The position numbers were made by a program, and so were the translations under genes. The notes below the pieces were generated by a model, which worked only from the letters and a program-made list of their open reading frames with translations, was not told where the DNA came from and searched no databases. Positions 53,601-64,000 of a stretch of DNA of 64,000 bases are shown here, in pieces (position 1 is the stretch's first letter; each line of letters opens with the position of its first letter). The stretch is from positions 124,001 to 188,000 of the forward strand of contig JAIVFH010000020.1 of assembly GCA_025765595.1 (NCBI GenBank). Direction: 5' to 3'. This DNA is from Obelidium mucronatum (Eukaryota; Chytridiomycota; Chytridiomycetes; Chytridiales; Chytriomycetaceae).

Positions 53601-56600
53601 TTTTCGATCTCTGATATCATAGCCAGGGCCTGAAAAGTCGGCTCTTAATGCCTACTTGATCTCCCCCGTTGGACCACGCTCATATTTGAGATCTTATCGA
53701 TGGATTTGGCTGGCTGACATCAATCTAGGGGAAGTGACTCCAACGAACACAAACAACTCATTTGGGGGCCAATCCAAGGCAGAAAACGCAACTGCCGTTT
53801 TATCCATTTTGGATTTGGCCTTGTATTTGCTATTTTTCTCCCGTCTGGAAGACGGATTTCTCTTAGTTTCCCACCTGCAAGACAGTGTTACAATGTATCG
53901 TGAAATCCCGTCTCTTCAACCGGTTAAAGTTCTGGACTCTCTTGGAAATATCGCGAATTTGGACGAAGAAACTGGGACGTCGCCTAAAAGGCAGATTGTT
54001 TGTGGGGTTCAGTACATTATTCTGGTGGATAGATCACAAAAAACAATTGTCACTGAGTTGTGGGTGGAGCCAGTTCTCCGAGAAAGTGCCGATATAGGCT
54101 CCTTGGACTTGGACATCTTGTTTAAAGAGTTCCACGAATCTATTGCAAAAGACTTGGTACAGGCTGATAGTCGGCTTTTCGAGTCTCTTTATACCTTTGA
54201 TCGCATCCACAGTATTGGCCGGAACGGTCAAATTACTGCCGATGCAGAACGCAGTCGGAATTTAAAACGAGGTAATTCTCCTCATGGTTCTGTCGTTGGA
54301 GAAGTTTGTGCAATCGCTGGAAGTAAGCTTGTTGAAGCAACTGAACCAGGTCGAAAGTCCTCTATTATGCAAACCAGCTACAATATTGAATCTGTCTTGC
54401 ACAAGGCAGAGTTCCATTGTTTGCTATACTCTCCCCCAAAAGTTCTCGGGTCAAGTGTGGTTGACGTTGCGCTTTCGAGCGAATTGAATCCAACCACGCC
54501 ATGCAGCCCGTTGATGGCTGTAAAAAGCGAAGGGGATCTAGCCGTATCCCGCGGTACATCGCCAAATGTTCTACTAGACTCTCCCAGGGGCTCGATATCA
54601 AATGACCATATATTCAATAGGCGAAACTCCCAGGCATTTAGTCTTGGGAAAGCTCCGCCTTCCTTGACTGTAACCAAGCCCGTTCTATCTATCGGCTTAA
54701 ATTGGGACATGCTTTTGTCTTGTACCCCTGCTGCTAGAATTCGCCTTCTCTTGTTTAAGTTTTTCCAGAACATGATGAATTTTGTGACGGATGGAGAAGT
54801 CGCTTTCACAGTGACTCCACGACGAAAGAACTCGACTTTCAGTGTTAGGAGTCAGGAAGTTCTGGAGGCAGATGTTCGCAACTCCGGTGGCTTGGAAGAG
54901 ACCCTCTTTGAGAAGATCAAACACATCATTTCAGAGTCCATCAAAAATATTAACATTTTCGCGCCTCAAATCGAAGAAATGTTGTGTTACGTCAAGATAC
55001 GCAGTCCGGAGCAGTTCATATTGACTTTCCTACCCAAACCAATGAACTACTCAGATTTCCAAAACGGTGCCGCACTTTCTATCACAATGGTGCAATGCAG
55101 TCGCCTTCAAGTACATAGCAGTTCTTCTGGAAGGGAGCGTCTTGCTGCAACTGGATTTAATCAGTGTCCAACAAAGGCCGTTGCGGACATTTTGAATTGG
55201 ACTCTTCTGGTGAAGGAGTCTGACTTTGGCGCGGATACTGTGCCTGATGGTACTATTATTCTGAAAGGAGATACAGGATCGGTTTCAGCTTCTGTTCAGC
55301 CAGCAGAAGACGAATATGACGTAGCGTCATTGGAGTATGTTGATAATTATGTCCAATCAATTACAGCGGCTTTTGGAAACGCCCACTGCCAATCAGTTTA
55401 TGCGGCACTCTTACAGAATTTAGAAGTTACCTCTGCAGACATTGAAAAGGCACTAGCCGGTTGTGTTGAAATCGTAGTCGACATTGATCTGACTTACTAT
55501 ATGAACGTCCTCACGTTGCGCCACAAATATATGAGTAACGATGATATCAGGTATTAAGTTCAGAAGCGTTCTATTGAGACTGAAATATTCCTTTAGGCTT
55601 GACAAAATTGATATTTTGACTTTGGTTCGTGCTGCAATAATAAAACACTTCAAACAAGTCCCTGGGTCCGCCGATTTGCGAAACGTCTACTTTTTAAATC
55701 CAAATGATGGCGCTGACGGATGTTTGACACCAAGTCGCATAGATTGCGCAGGTGGATGTTCATGCACCTTCCTTGATGAAACAACTTACAATTCCAATAT
55801 TCAGAATCTCCATTGTTCATTCGAACAGAGTTTATTATTCGAAAAGGCCAGGATAATTTCCAAACACCGGCGGTGGCTATTCCGACATCATATGTGGTGT
55901 CCGATTTGAGCACCTGGGACCTGGAGAATGCGAACAGCAGCATGTTTCCAGTCGATTTTACTCCTCGCGCCATCGGCACCGAAGAAAATCCAATTCAAAG
56001 TGTAGACGGGACGTCGGCCACGTTGCAAATTGTCTGTTTGTGTCTTATCAAGCCAAGTAAATATGATGCGTCATATGACGATCCCATTGAAGTGTAAGTT
56101 CTTGATAATTACTTCAATTTCTCTGCTAAAAAACAGCTTGGTCGTAGACACGAAAAGGAGCTCGATGACCCACGCATCATTCTTACAAGAGACAAAGTAA
56201 ATGCTTTGTATTCTACAGTAGATCAAATCAAGGAAGTCTTGGAAAATGAAGTGATAAATGGTCTGCTCGAGTTGCCGTCAAAGGCAGAGCGTTTCACTCT
56301 CGACTACATTAAAGATCGCTTGTCCGAAAGGCATAGAATCCCATCCAACTTCGGAGAACGCGATGTTTCAGATGTATCAGCCACTTGCATTTGCGATTTT
56401 CCGTTGGTTTTGGTTGGGAATTTGCCCAGTTTGGAGCTTCTATCACAGGAATTTTCCAAATGCGCAGCATTCAAAGCACCCGCAGCAGCGATCCAACAAC
56501 TGAACGAGATTTTCTTAGTAACAGTGAACAGCGACTGGGAATTTGGTGCGAGCAGTCCCTCTGAAGCGAATCAAGGATTAGGCATATCTCTTGCGACTGA

Positions 56601-59600
56601 TGAGTATTTAGTTCGATCTGTGCATATGGATTCGACAAAAAAAAATTGTGCCATTGTCGCGTTCAAAACTGGTTACGCGCGAATCTGGTACTTTTCAAGA
56701 TTTACACCACCCGAAGAACGCCTGAGGACCCTGAAGTGGATCCAGTCTACAATTAATGACACTTGTAACAGAATCAGCAGACTACTGCTACTTCAGCAAT
56801 TGAAAATTCGACACCGCGCCAGCAAACTCCTTATTGACCGCAACGCTGTGGACGACGCATCTGACGACGAAGATGAAGAGGACGAAAGCGGACTGGAGCT
56901 AAATCTGGAGTCCTTCAAAAATAATCAGTTTTCCTGCCCTCTTGTATTTTCTCGCCAGTTTTCAATTCACTGGCGAGTTAAACCTTCCCTAGCGCTGAAT
57001 GCCGCAGTTGCTTCGATAACTATCCTTGCTATCACAAATCGCAAAAATATGTTTGTTTTTGAAGATGGCGAAACGATTTTGTACTTCAAACTGTCCATAA
57101 AGGAAGTGGAGGGAGAGTTTTCGCCAATCGAATCAAGCCGAAAAAGTTCCATGGATGACTTGATCACTCCTATGGATGCTTTGCCCCCCATTAAGGACGC
57201 AACAGATTCACCTAAAGCCATGTCCCCCGTTTTAACTCGAGGGAAAAGTTCAAATATCAACACGCCATCAACAAAATCAACAGAATCATTCTTATTGCTG
57301 GAATTTTTCGGGATTGATGCTCCCGATCCTTCTACAACAACTCCCTTCGTTTCAATGATCGAGAGTAAGCTGAGCTCTCTGACTCAACGGGAAATTGCGA
57401 CATACATGTCACGAAATATGAAAGCCGTTCGGCTAACGCCAGCAGATGTAGAATTCATCCTTCCAACATTAAAGGGGCCTCAAAAACGGGAGTTCTTCAA
57501 GTTTCCCTCGTTGCTTGATGTTCCATTCAAATTCTTGTTGTACTTGAAACAGGCCTTACTCACAAGCTTAACCCCACTCCCTGCAAACGATATCAGCAGC
57601 GTTTTATCGACGTATTATATCGAAAGTTACAAAATTGCTTCTTTGAATTCGGATTTGGTGAAGTGAGTTCTTTCTGCTTATATGTTGTTGTCTTAACCTT
57701 TGTGTGACAGATCAACTTCTCAAGACATCAACTTTGGAGAATTTGCTTTCTTGTATAATTCTCTTCTTCCTCGCGGCGCTTCTCGTTTTGAAACAAATAT
57801 CGGTGCAGGAACAGCTGTGGTTTCTATTGCCCTTCTCGACTCAGCTCGTAGAATCATCACAAGGACATCGGAGCCAATGCAACAAACTGAAACTGGTGGA
57901 TTCGATATGGGAATTGATATGGCCAAAATACTCATTGGAGACAAGCGGCAGGCTCTTCGTTTGACGGATTTCGACATGTGTCTGCATGATGATGCACCAT
58001 TGATGCTACTCGTTGAAATATGGTCTCACGGTGCAATCAATAAGGATGCTCTTATGGAATTTGTTTTCAAGTGCTACTGCGACTCCATATTGGACTATTG
58101 CACCGAAAAATGCATTGGCCAATTTTCCAATACTCTTGCGCAATCTAGGCCAGCCTCTTCAATATCTCAACTTGATATCATTAAGTCTTTATCTTCTTCC
58201 GTGACCCGAAAAGTCGATCCTTTCTTGGGGCAATTTTTCGACGTAATCCTCAAGCATCTGAAGTTGTCGTCCCAGCTGTGCAATAGCGTTGTTGAAGAGT
58301 TAAGTTCACCTATTAAACTTCCACCTAGTATCATGGACGGGCTGGCAGCCGAAACAAAAGATCTCCTGATTGAAACATCGCCTGTATTCAATCCCGTTAT
58401 GTTCACGCGCCAGGTAAATGGCCGTGGGGAGGTCGAACTGGACTTGTATGTTCCTAAGACTGGGAAGTCGGATACAAGCGACAGACAAATTCTAATTCTT
58501 GCCGGATTGCAAGAATTGCAAGATATTTATGGGGTTCCATCGTCAGCAAAGGCTTCCCCTGTCTCTTCTGGAGCCCAAACACCTATAAGACACCAAAGCA
58601 TTTCGGAAATTTCATCCAACGAATCTTCTCTTCACCAATCTATCCGCAACAATCAAGGATTCTCCTCCCATATATCCCAGGCTCGCCGAGAGGAGTTGGA
58701 TAACATAATGTGCCTTCCAAGCGCCGTTAATTTGACATCAGCATCGTTCGGACTCCGTCATGGTATTTTTGTGATGATGATAGAATCCAACAAGATATCA
58801 GTGGCGACATACAACATCAACAAATCGTCATGCGAAGACTTGTTCAATCATATTATTCGTATTCTCAGCTGGAATAATATCCGTATGCAGTTTCTCGAAC
58901 ATGGTTTCGGATTTGATCATTCTCATCTATTGCAAGACCCGTTCAGATCCGATCGAGAGAAGCATCAGACTCCAATCAAACCGACAACATCTGGAATAGA
59001 TTACTCTAGTTCTTATGCCGGAATCGGGGGTCTCGGGCATGCAGCCATGCGACATTTCGAGAAACGACTTTTTGGAAAGGATAATGCGCAGGAAAATGCG
59101 GAAGCAGATCGGCTTCAAAAAATGTACAATATCAACGCCAGCTCACTTCAAAAAAGCGCTGTTTCGTTGCTTGATGCATATGTGCGCCATGGAGGTTTGT
59201 TTGGCGCACCTGGACAAAGGTCAACAACACCTGACTACATGATTCGTCATGGGAAAGATAATGATGAATTTTTAAAGAATCCCAAATCTCAATCTAACGG
59301 TTTTCTTGATGAAGAGAGTGGCCTTTCATCTGCTGATCTTGCGGCAGTTTTACGATCTGTTCGACTTCACTTTGTTCATTATCCGATATTTTTTTCAAGC
59401 CTAAGAGAAACGCTGTTAACTTCGGAGGTGGACGAGGTTGGAGATGGTGTGACCAACCAGCAACAAATCGAGGCTTGGTTCCGTCAAATGCTTGCAAAAT
59501 TTTATGGAGATTATGCGGAATATCTAGCATCTCTTGGTTTTGAAGTTTTGGAGAAGGATTGCTTCAAGGCGAAAGACGACGAGTGGATAAGCAATCCAAC

Positions 59601-61182
59601 TTTCTCTGTGGCGAAAGATATCACTTTCGAAGTCGAACCGACATATTACTTAAAGCAAACGGAAGGAGGAGTGTTTATACTTCAGATTGGTGTCGATGGT
59701 TTTTGTGTCGCTGTCAATTTATACATGTTGAAGTATCCATCTGGTCCTCTGAATCCATTTGACGAGGGAATGCGTTATGGAGCCGAAAAAGATATTGACC
59801 GTCAATTCAAGAGTGACAGTCTTTATTATAAAGGATCTTTGCATGTCCATTCGTGTAAGTTTTTTCGAGTTTCTTGTTTCCAAAAATGCTTATGTACCTT
59901 TTTTTTTTTGATGAACCAGTTTCCTACGACTTCCACATTCGCTACTTTCAATACATTCTGGACAATCAACCCAACTGCATCATTGATGTGTTGGACGTCA
60001 TGAACACATTTGAAAAGTACAACTCGAGTCGTTTTGTCTATGCCAGAAGTCGAATGCTTACTGGTGAATGCTTAATGGATTCTCAAAATCTTTCAGCCTC
60101 ACTTTTCCAATACATTTTGAAAAACCCAAGAATCTATGGATTCAAGTCGTTGACTCATGATGGTGTCCCTACTGCCTGTTTCTTGACTTCAGAATACCCA
60201 GACTTCGCCACCAAAAGTTCTCAATTCGAAAAGGGCGCTTTTTGCTACACTGTAGTAGTTTACATGTCGTCCAGTGTGGATCCTTTGTTGTCGAGTTCGG
60301 TGTCTGGGGAGAAAAACCTGCGTCTGAGATACTTTTTGTTGATCATTGATCGGGAGAACTCGTTTCCTTTGCAAGGTCTCGACACAAAGAATCCAATCTT
60401 TTGTGAACCAGAGTTATTCGGAAAGTTTAAAGGAGTATTTGTCTGGGGGTTGTTATTTGGGCGACATTGCGAAATTTGCAGAAAGGAAGATTGAGAAGCT
60501 GGTTGAACAGGTACACGATCGATTGTGTTATCTTTTAAAACCACATTTCTTCCTTTTCGTTTAAAATTTCTCTTGTTTTTTTAAGGCGATTCGATACTAC
60601 GACCGTGACAGTCTCTGGCGACAACTGTACCACGACGACCATCCGACTCAATTCAGAACCGGAGATTCAGACGGCGCGTACGAAGTGGACCAAAATGTTC
60701 CTTGAAAAAATCAGCCCCAATTCCCGATGCTTACTCCAAATGGAGCCGTCCCTGATCAATTTAATCGGGAACCCGACTCTTCCTTGGCCGCACGTGATTG
60801 AGTTTCTACAGCAACGCTTCTCAACCACGTGTCGTCAGATCTTTGAAGACCCAAAGCTGGGGCGGAGACACTGTCCTGTTCTTTAACCCGAAAAACTCGG
60901 ATTATCTGATTCATTTGATTTATTGGAAAGTGGATAGTAGTGGCTTGCCTGAACCTTTGAATGGGTTAGTCGCTTCTCGTGGTGGAGATTTGGTGAATAC
61001 TGCTTCTGCTGCTGGTGTTACTGCTGCTGGGGGAGCAGGCAGGTGGTCCCCAAAGGGCATCTTTGAATCCGATACAAAGGCGAATGACGGAGGATGATCG
61101 AGTATCTGTGAAGGCAAGATTGCGTGCACTTGAGCAGTTGGGAGTCAGTTTAGCAAAGCCAGGGGAATACCAGGTTGATTAA
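50660..61182 (+). CDS. SZT2: SZT2 homologue (KICSTOR subunit, TORC1 regulator)
   Basis: Very large protein (about 3,200 aa) that in animals anchors GATOR1 at the lysosome and represses TORC1 on starvation. ATG 50660 (MSGFVDIKALALLWRIDHKA). A vWA-like domain follows: HRVSIVVDVSASMRVVD, VRPEIYVTIIAKGG, LEYGLLALRLLP, PILIVLTDGVSMS. Later segments match SZT2: CDGVQYIILVDRSQKT-type and VTELWVEPVLRE; QFILTFLPKPMNYSDFQ; NRKNMFVFEDGETILYFKL; VRLTPADVEFILPTLKGP; FVHYPIFFSSLRETLL; SYDFHIRYFQYILDNQP; FEKGAFCYTVVVYMSSSVD. Most introns fit (for example the GTGGAT...TTCAG one at about 55751-55800). The last 800 bp (RYYDRDSLWRQL, FLEKISPNSRCLLQMEPSLI, WGGDTVLFFNPKNSDYLIHL) needs three one-base frame changes. 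The end is EYQVD, TAA 61180-61182. Confidence 0.87.
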
Positions 61183-61346
61183 ATAGGGAAGGGTTTGTGG
61201 ATGAATTGGAATATTTGCATTGCAACGAATTGGTGAATGCTATTTGCTTTTCGCTTTGGAATTGTTGAGTTGTTTCGTATAAGCAAAAGGAATATATAGA
61301 ACTGATTTTTTATATTTGGCGTTGTAATTATTAGCGTGCACTACTT

Positions 61347-62050
61347 TCATGTAGAGGGAATTATGTTTCGAGACGGTGTTCGTGAGAGTGGCTCATTTCG
61401 AATCGACCACGTAACAAACTCGTTGAATGAGACTTTCCCATCATTATTGGCATCCAAGTCCTTGGAACATTCGATTAAATAATTAAGAGAAATTCTTCCT
61501 TCGATACTAGTTTTGAATCAGCTTACCCGCATCGCAGCCATCAGAGATTTATTGACGAGCTGTGCCATCCAAAAAAAAAATGTTTTAAAAACAAAGAAAA
61601 TATAACACATGTATACACAACACCTTCTTCTTTGACAAGTCAACGAAAAGACTCTTGAATTCACGAATATCAATACACCCGCTCTTATCATTATCGTACT
61701 TTTTAAAAAGCTTTGTAAAGGTATCAAGTCGCTCCATTTCCTCCGGACCAAACTGTAACATCTTGAATCTGTCATCGCGTTGCCACCACTTTATAACTAA
61801 AAAAAAAAAAATATTAAAAACGTAAAACACTCGTGCAGGAATCAAGACACTTTTTTTTTCTTTCAACATTACATTCGTCATATGTAATTGCCCCACTGCC
61901 GTCCAAATCAAGCAGTTTAATATCCATCTGCACCTCTTCATCTGAGAGAAAGTATCCCATATCGTAGCAAATCTGTTTGAACTCTGTCGCGCAAATGCTT
62001 CCATTCTTGTCCTTGTCGTATTGATTGAATGTCTTGCGAATCGCTTCCAT
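61347..62050 (-). CDS. EF-hand calcium-binding protein (calmodulin/centrin-like)
   Basis: ATG 62050 (MEAIRKTFNQYDKDKNGSIC). Four EF-hand loops can be read: DKDKNGSICATEF; DLDGSGAITYDE; DNDKSGCIDIREF; DANNDGKVSFNEF. Between loops 2 and 3 is IKWWQRDDRFKMLQFGPEE. Introns separate most loops; the last exon gives FVTWSIRNEPLSRTPSRNII and ends at TGA 61349-61347. It is not a canonical calmodulin. The basic Ser/Arg C-terminal tail and the WW linker suggest a protozoan-type regulatory or flagellar Ca2+ sensor (inference). Confidence 0.78.
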
Positions 62051-62236
62051 TTTTGTGTATTGGTTGTGGTGAGGGGTTGTTGGTATTTCTGATTTTATTT
62101 AAAAAGCTTCTAGAAGCGCGCTGTTTGACGATAATTCAAATAAATATAAAAAAGACAATTAAAAAAAAACAATTATATAATTTGGTATAATAAAATAATG
62201 ATAAAATCCAAGAAGAAAAAAAAAGATGGAAAAAAA

Positions 62237-64000
62237 ATGATAATAATTCAAGCTCTTATCCGTCAAAGTCAGCACCGCATTTCCTCACTACAACGACTAC
62301 CGCCCAAATTTACCCGACGTTGCTCGTCAACGAAATCTTTGAAACCACCGATTCAGATTACATCGCCTATTTTCTATGTGAATGCAGTGCCGCACATTGG
62401 ACACTTGTACTCTGCCGTGATTGCCGATACACTCAAACGGTGGTACGAATTCAAAGGCCATGATGCAATTTATTCAACTGGAACGGATGAACACGGTCTG
62501 AAGGTTTGGGGGGGCTGAATCGAAGCCTTTATGAGTGAAGTTCCATCTAAAAAAAAAAAAAAAAACGGAAAAAAAACCAAACGCTTCGCAAAAGATCCAA
62601 GAAGCCGCGAAAAAGGCGAAAAAGAATCCAAAGCTGTTTTGCGATGAAATATCAGACAAGTTTAGGGTGGGTGCGCGGGGGGGTGATGTTTTTTTTTTTT
62701 AGAAAGCTGATGATGCAAACCTTTTTTAAGACATTGTTTGATTCTGCAAATATTGGATACACGCGATTCATTCGAACAACTGATTCTGATCATTATGTTG
62801 CAGTTGAGGCTATTTGGGTATGGAAGCATTTATTTCTTTCAAGTGAACCGTTGACCAACAATTTTGGACACAGAGAAAACTGGTTGAAAACGGATACATT
62901 TACAAAGGAACACACGAGGGATGGTACTCCATCTCAGATGAAACATTCTATCCTGCGACTCAAGTCGAAACTGTGGTGGATCCGAAAACAAACAAGCAAT
63001 CCACGAGATCAAAGGAGACTGGAAAAGCTGTTGAATGGACTGTGGAGGAAAACTATAAATTTCGACTGGGGTTGGTGAAGGAGCGATTAGTGGATTGGTT
63101 GAAGGCGAATCCTGAAGGTAAAATATCACGTGTTCGTGGAATGGGTGATAGGTTTAAAAACACTTTCCAAAAATCAGTCATCATTCCCAAAGCACAATAC
63201 ACGAATATCCTGAGAGCCCTTGAAGCGCCAGAGAGCGAGAGTGATGGCGGTTTATCTGATATTTCAGTCTCACGGCCCGTGTCGCGTCTGGAATGGGGAA
63301 TTCCGGTTCCCGGAGATCCTTCTCATGTAGTCTACGTATGGCTGGATGCATTGACAAACTATTTGACTGTTACGGGATATCCATGGACGAATGATAATGG
63401 GCAAGTTGCTGGGGGTTGGCCTGCCAAGTGGCATATTGTTGGGAAAGATATCGTCAAGTTCCATGCAATTTACTGGCCCGCGTTTTTGATTGCAGCAGAT
63501 CTCCCACTCCCGCAAAAGATTCTATCACATGCTCATTGGTTGCAGGGCAAGACGAAAATGAGTAAATCGTTGGGAAATGTGACGGACCCTCATTTGCTTA
63601 TGGCCGAATTCGGAGTCGATCCTGTGCGTTACTTTTTAATGCGCGATGGAGGAATTGAACATGATGCAGAGTTTTCAAAGGATATTGTCTTGAAGCGGTA
63701 TAGAGAGTTGGCAAATCAATTGGGAAACTTGGCGTTGCGGTGCTCTGGAGCTAAAGTCAATTATAAGCAAGTTATTCCTTTGGGTCCGGGTACAAATGGA
63801 TTTGGACAGGCTGAAGAATCCCTTGTAGGGTTATTACAGACTTTGCGAGGTATATTTTTTTGGTGTACATTTTCGGTCGTATACGTTATTTATCTTTTGA
63901 ATAGACGATGTTACAAATCGTTTCGAGAATGGTCAATTCGGGCGGGGTTTGGAGGCTGTGATTTTTGCAGTTGGTGAGGCCAACCGTTACTGGGATCATC
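62237..64000 (+). CDS. MSM1: Mitochondrial methionyl-tRNA synthetase (3' partial)
   Basis: Class I aminoacyl-tRNA synthetase. An earlier in-frame ATG at 62198 would add a Lys-rich stretch; ATG 62237 gives a better mitochondrial presequence ([19 protein letters not shown], then RRCSSTKS). Motifs: [20 protein letters not shown] (HIGH), [12 protein letters not shown], an intron, [112 protein letters not shown] (KMSKS) and [16 protein letters not shown] 60-nt intron near 63118-63177 joins ANPEG to [11 protein letters not shown]. The lack of a four-Cys zinc knuckle and the length fit the bacterial/mitochondrial type. The window ends inside the anticodon-binding domain. Confidence 0.92.

Noticed and set aside
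60375..60865. Two ultrashort 28-nt GT-AG introns in SZT2
   Set aside because: Both would restore the frame, but the removed bases encode residues that fit the conserved protein, and no other intron in the window is shorter than about 44 nt. One-base errors explain the data better.

Overview
The window is nuclear DNA of a zoosporic fungus, most likely a chytrid. Genes are split by many short GT-AG introns (mostly 44-100 nt), intergenic gaps are tiny, and the stop codons are standard. Fungal-type genes (ERG24 C-14 sterol reductase, CTP1, THR4, an NTA1-like amidase, vacuolar-type carboxypeptidase) sit beside genes that only flagellated organisms need (DNAAF1 axonemal dynein assembly factor, LRRC49/TPGS4 of the tubulin polyglutamylase complex). 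It also carries genes missing from the model yeasts (DONSON, SZT2). No rRNA, tRNA, CRISPR array or intact transposon was recognised.

Layout. 0-8.5 kb: the 3' part of a GCKIII (Ste20-type) kinase, NOB1, a TKL kinase-Sel1 gene with a decayed tail, RRN7/TAF1B and a small unknown gene. 8.5-18.5 kb: DONSON, a small unknown gene, CFT1/CPSF160, and LSM6 read divergently from CFT1. 18.6-27 kb: a UBXN7-like UBX protein, two ornithine carbamoyltransferase paralogues, threonine synthase divergent from the second one, and the mitochondrial citrate carrier. 27-36 kb: a GPI-type aspartic protease, tRNA 2'-phosphotransferase, six minus-strand secretory FKBP prolyl isomerases in a row, then a carboxypeptidase Y homologue divergent from the last FKBP. 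36-45 kb: the divergent flagellar pair LRRC49/DNAAF1, a PHD-JmjC demethylase with reading-frame breaks, two poorly defined small genes and an NTA1-like amidase. 45-50.6 kb: an unknown multi-pass membrane protein with a decayed neighbour copy, dynactin p27 (DCTN6), ERG24, a diverged 84-bp direct repeat and a protein kinase. 50.7-64 kb: a 10.5-kb SZT2 gene, an EF-hand protein and the 5' part of mitochondrial methionyl-tRNA synthetase, cut by the window edge.

Themes. Several divergent pairs share 45-171 bp of promoter and have matching roles: CFT1/LSM6 (RNA processing), OTC2/THR4 (amino-acid synthesis), FKBP-F/carboxypeptidase (secretory pathway), LRRC49/DNAAF1 (flagellum). The most unusual locus is the six-member ER-type FKBP array, whose C-terminal tetrapeptides run from canonical RDEL/KDEL to GSEL, RTDL and ARDL. 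Several conserved genes (one FKBP, the JmjC gene, the SZT2 3' end) contain breaks that would all be repaired by removing one base, which points to residual insertion errors in the assembly or a shared biological cause.
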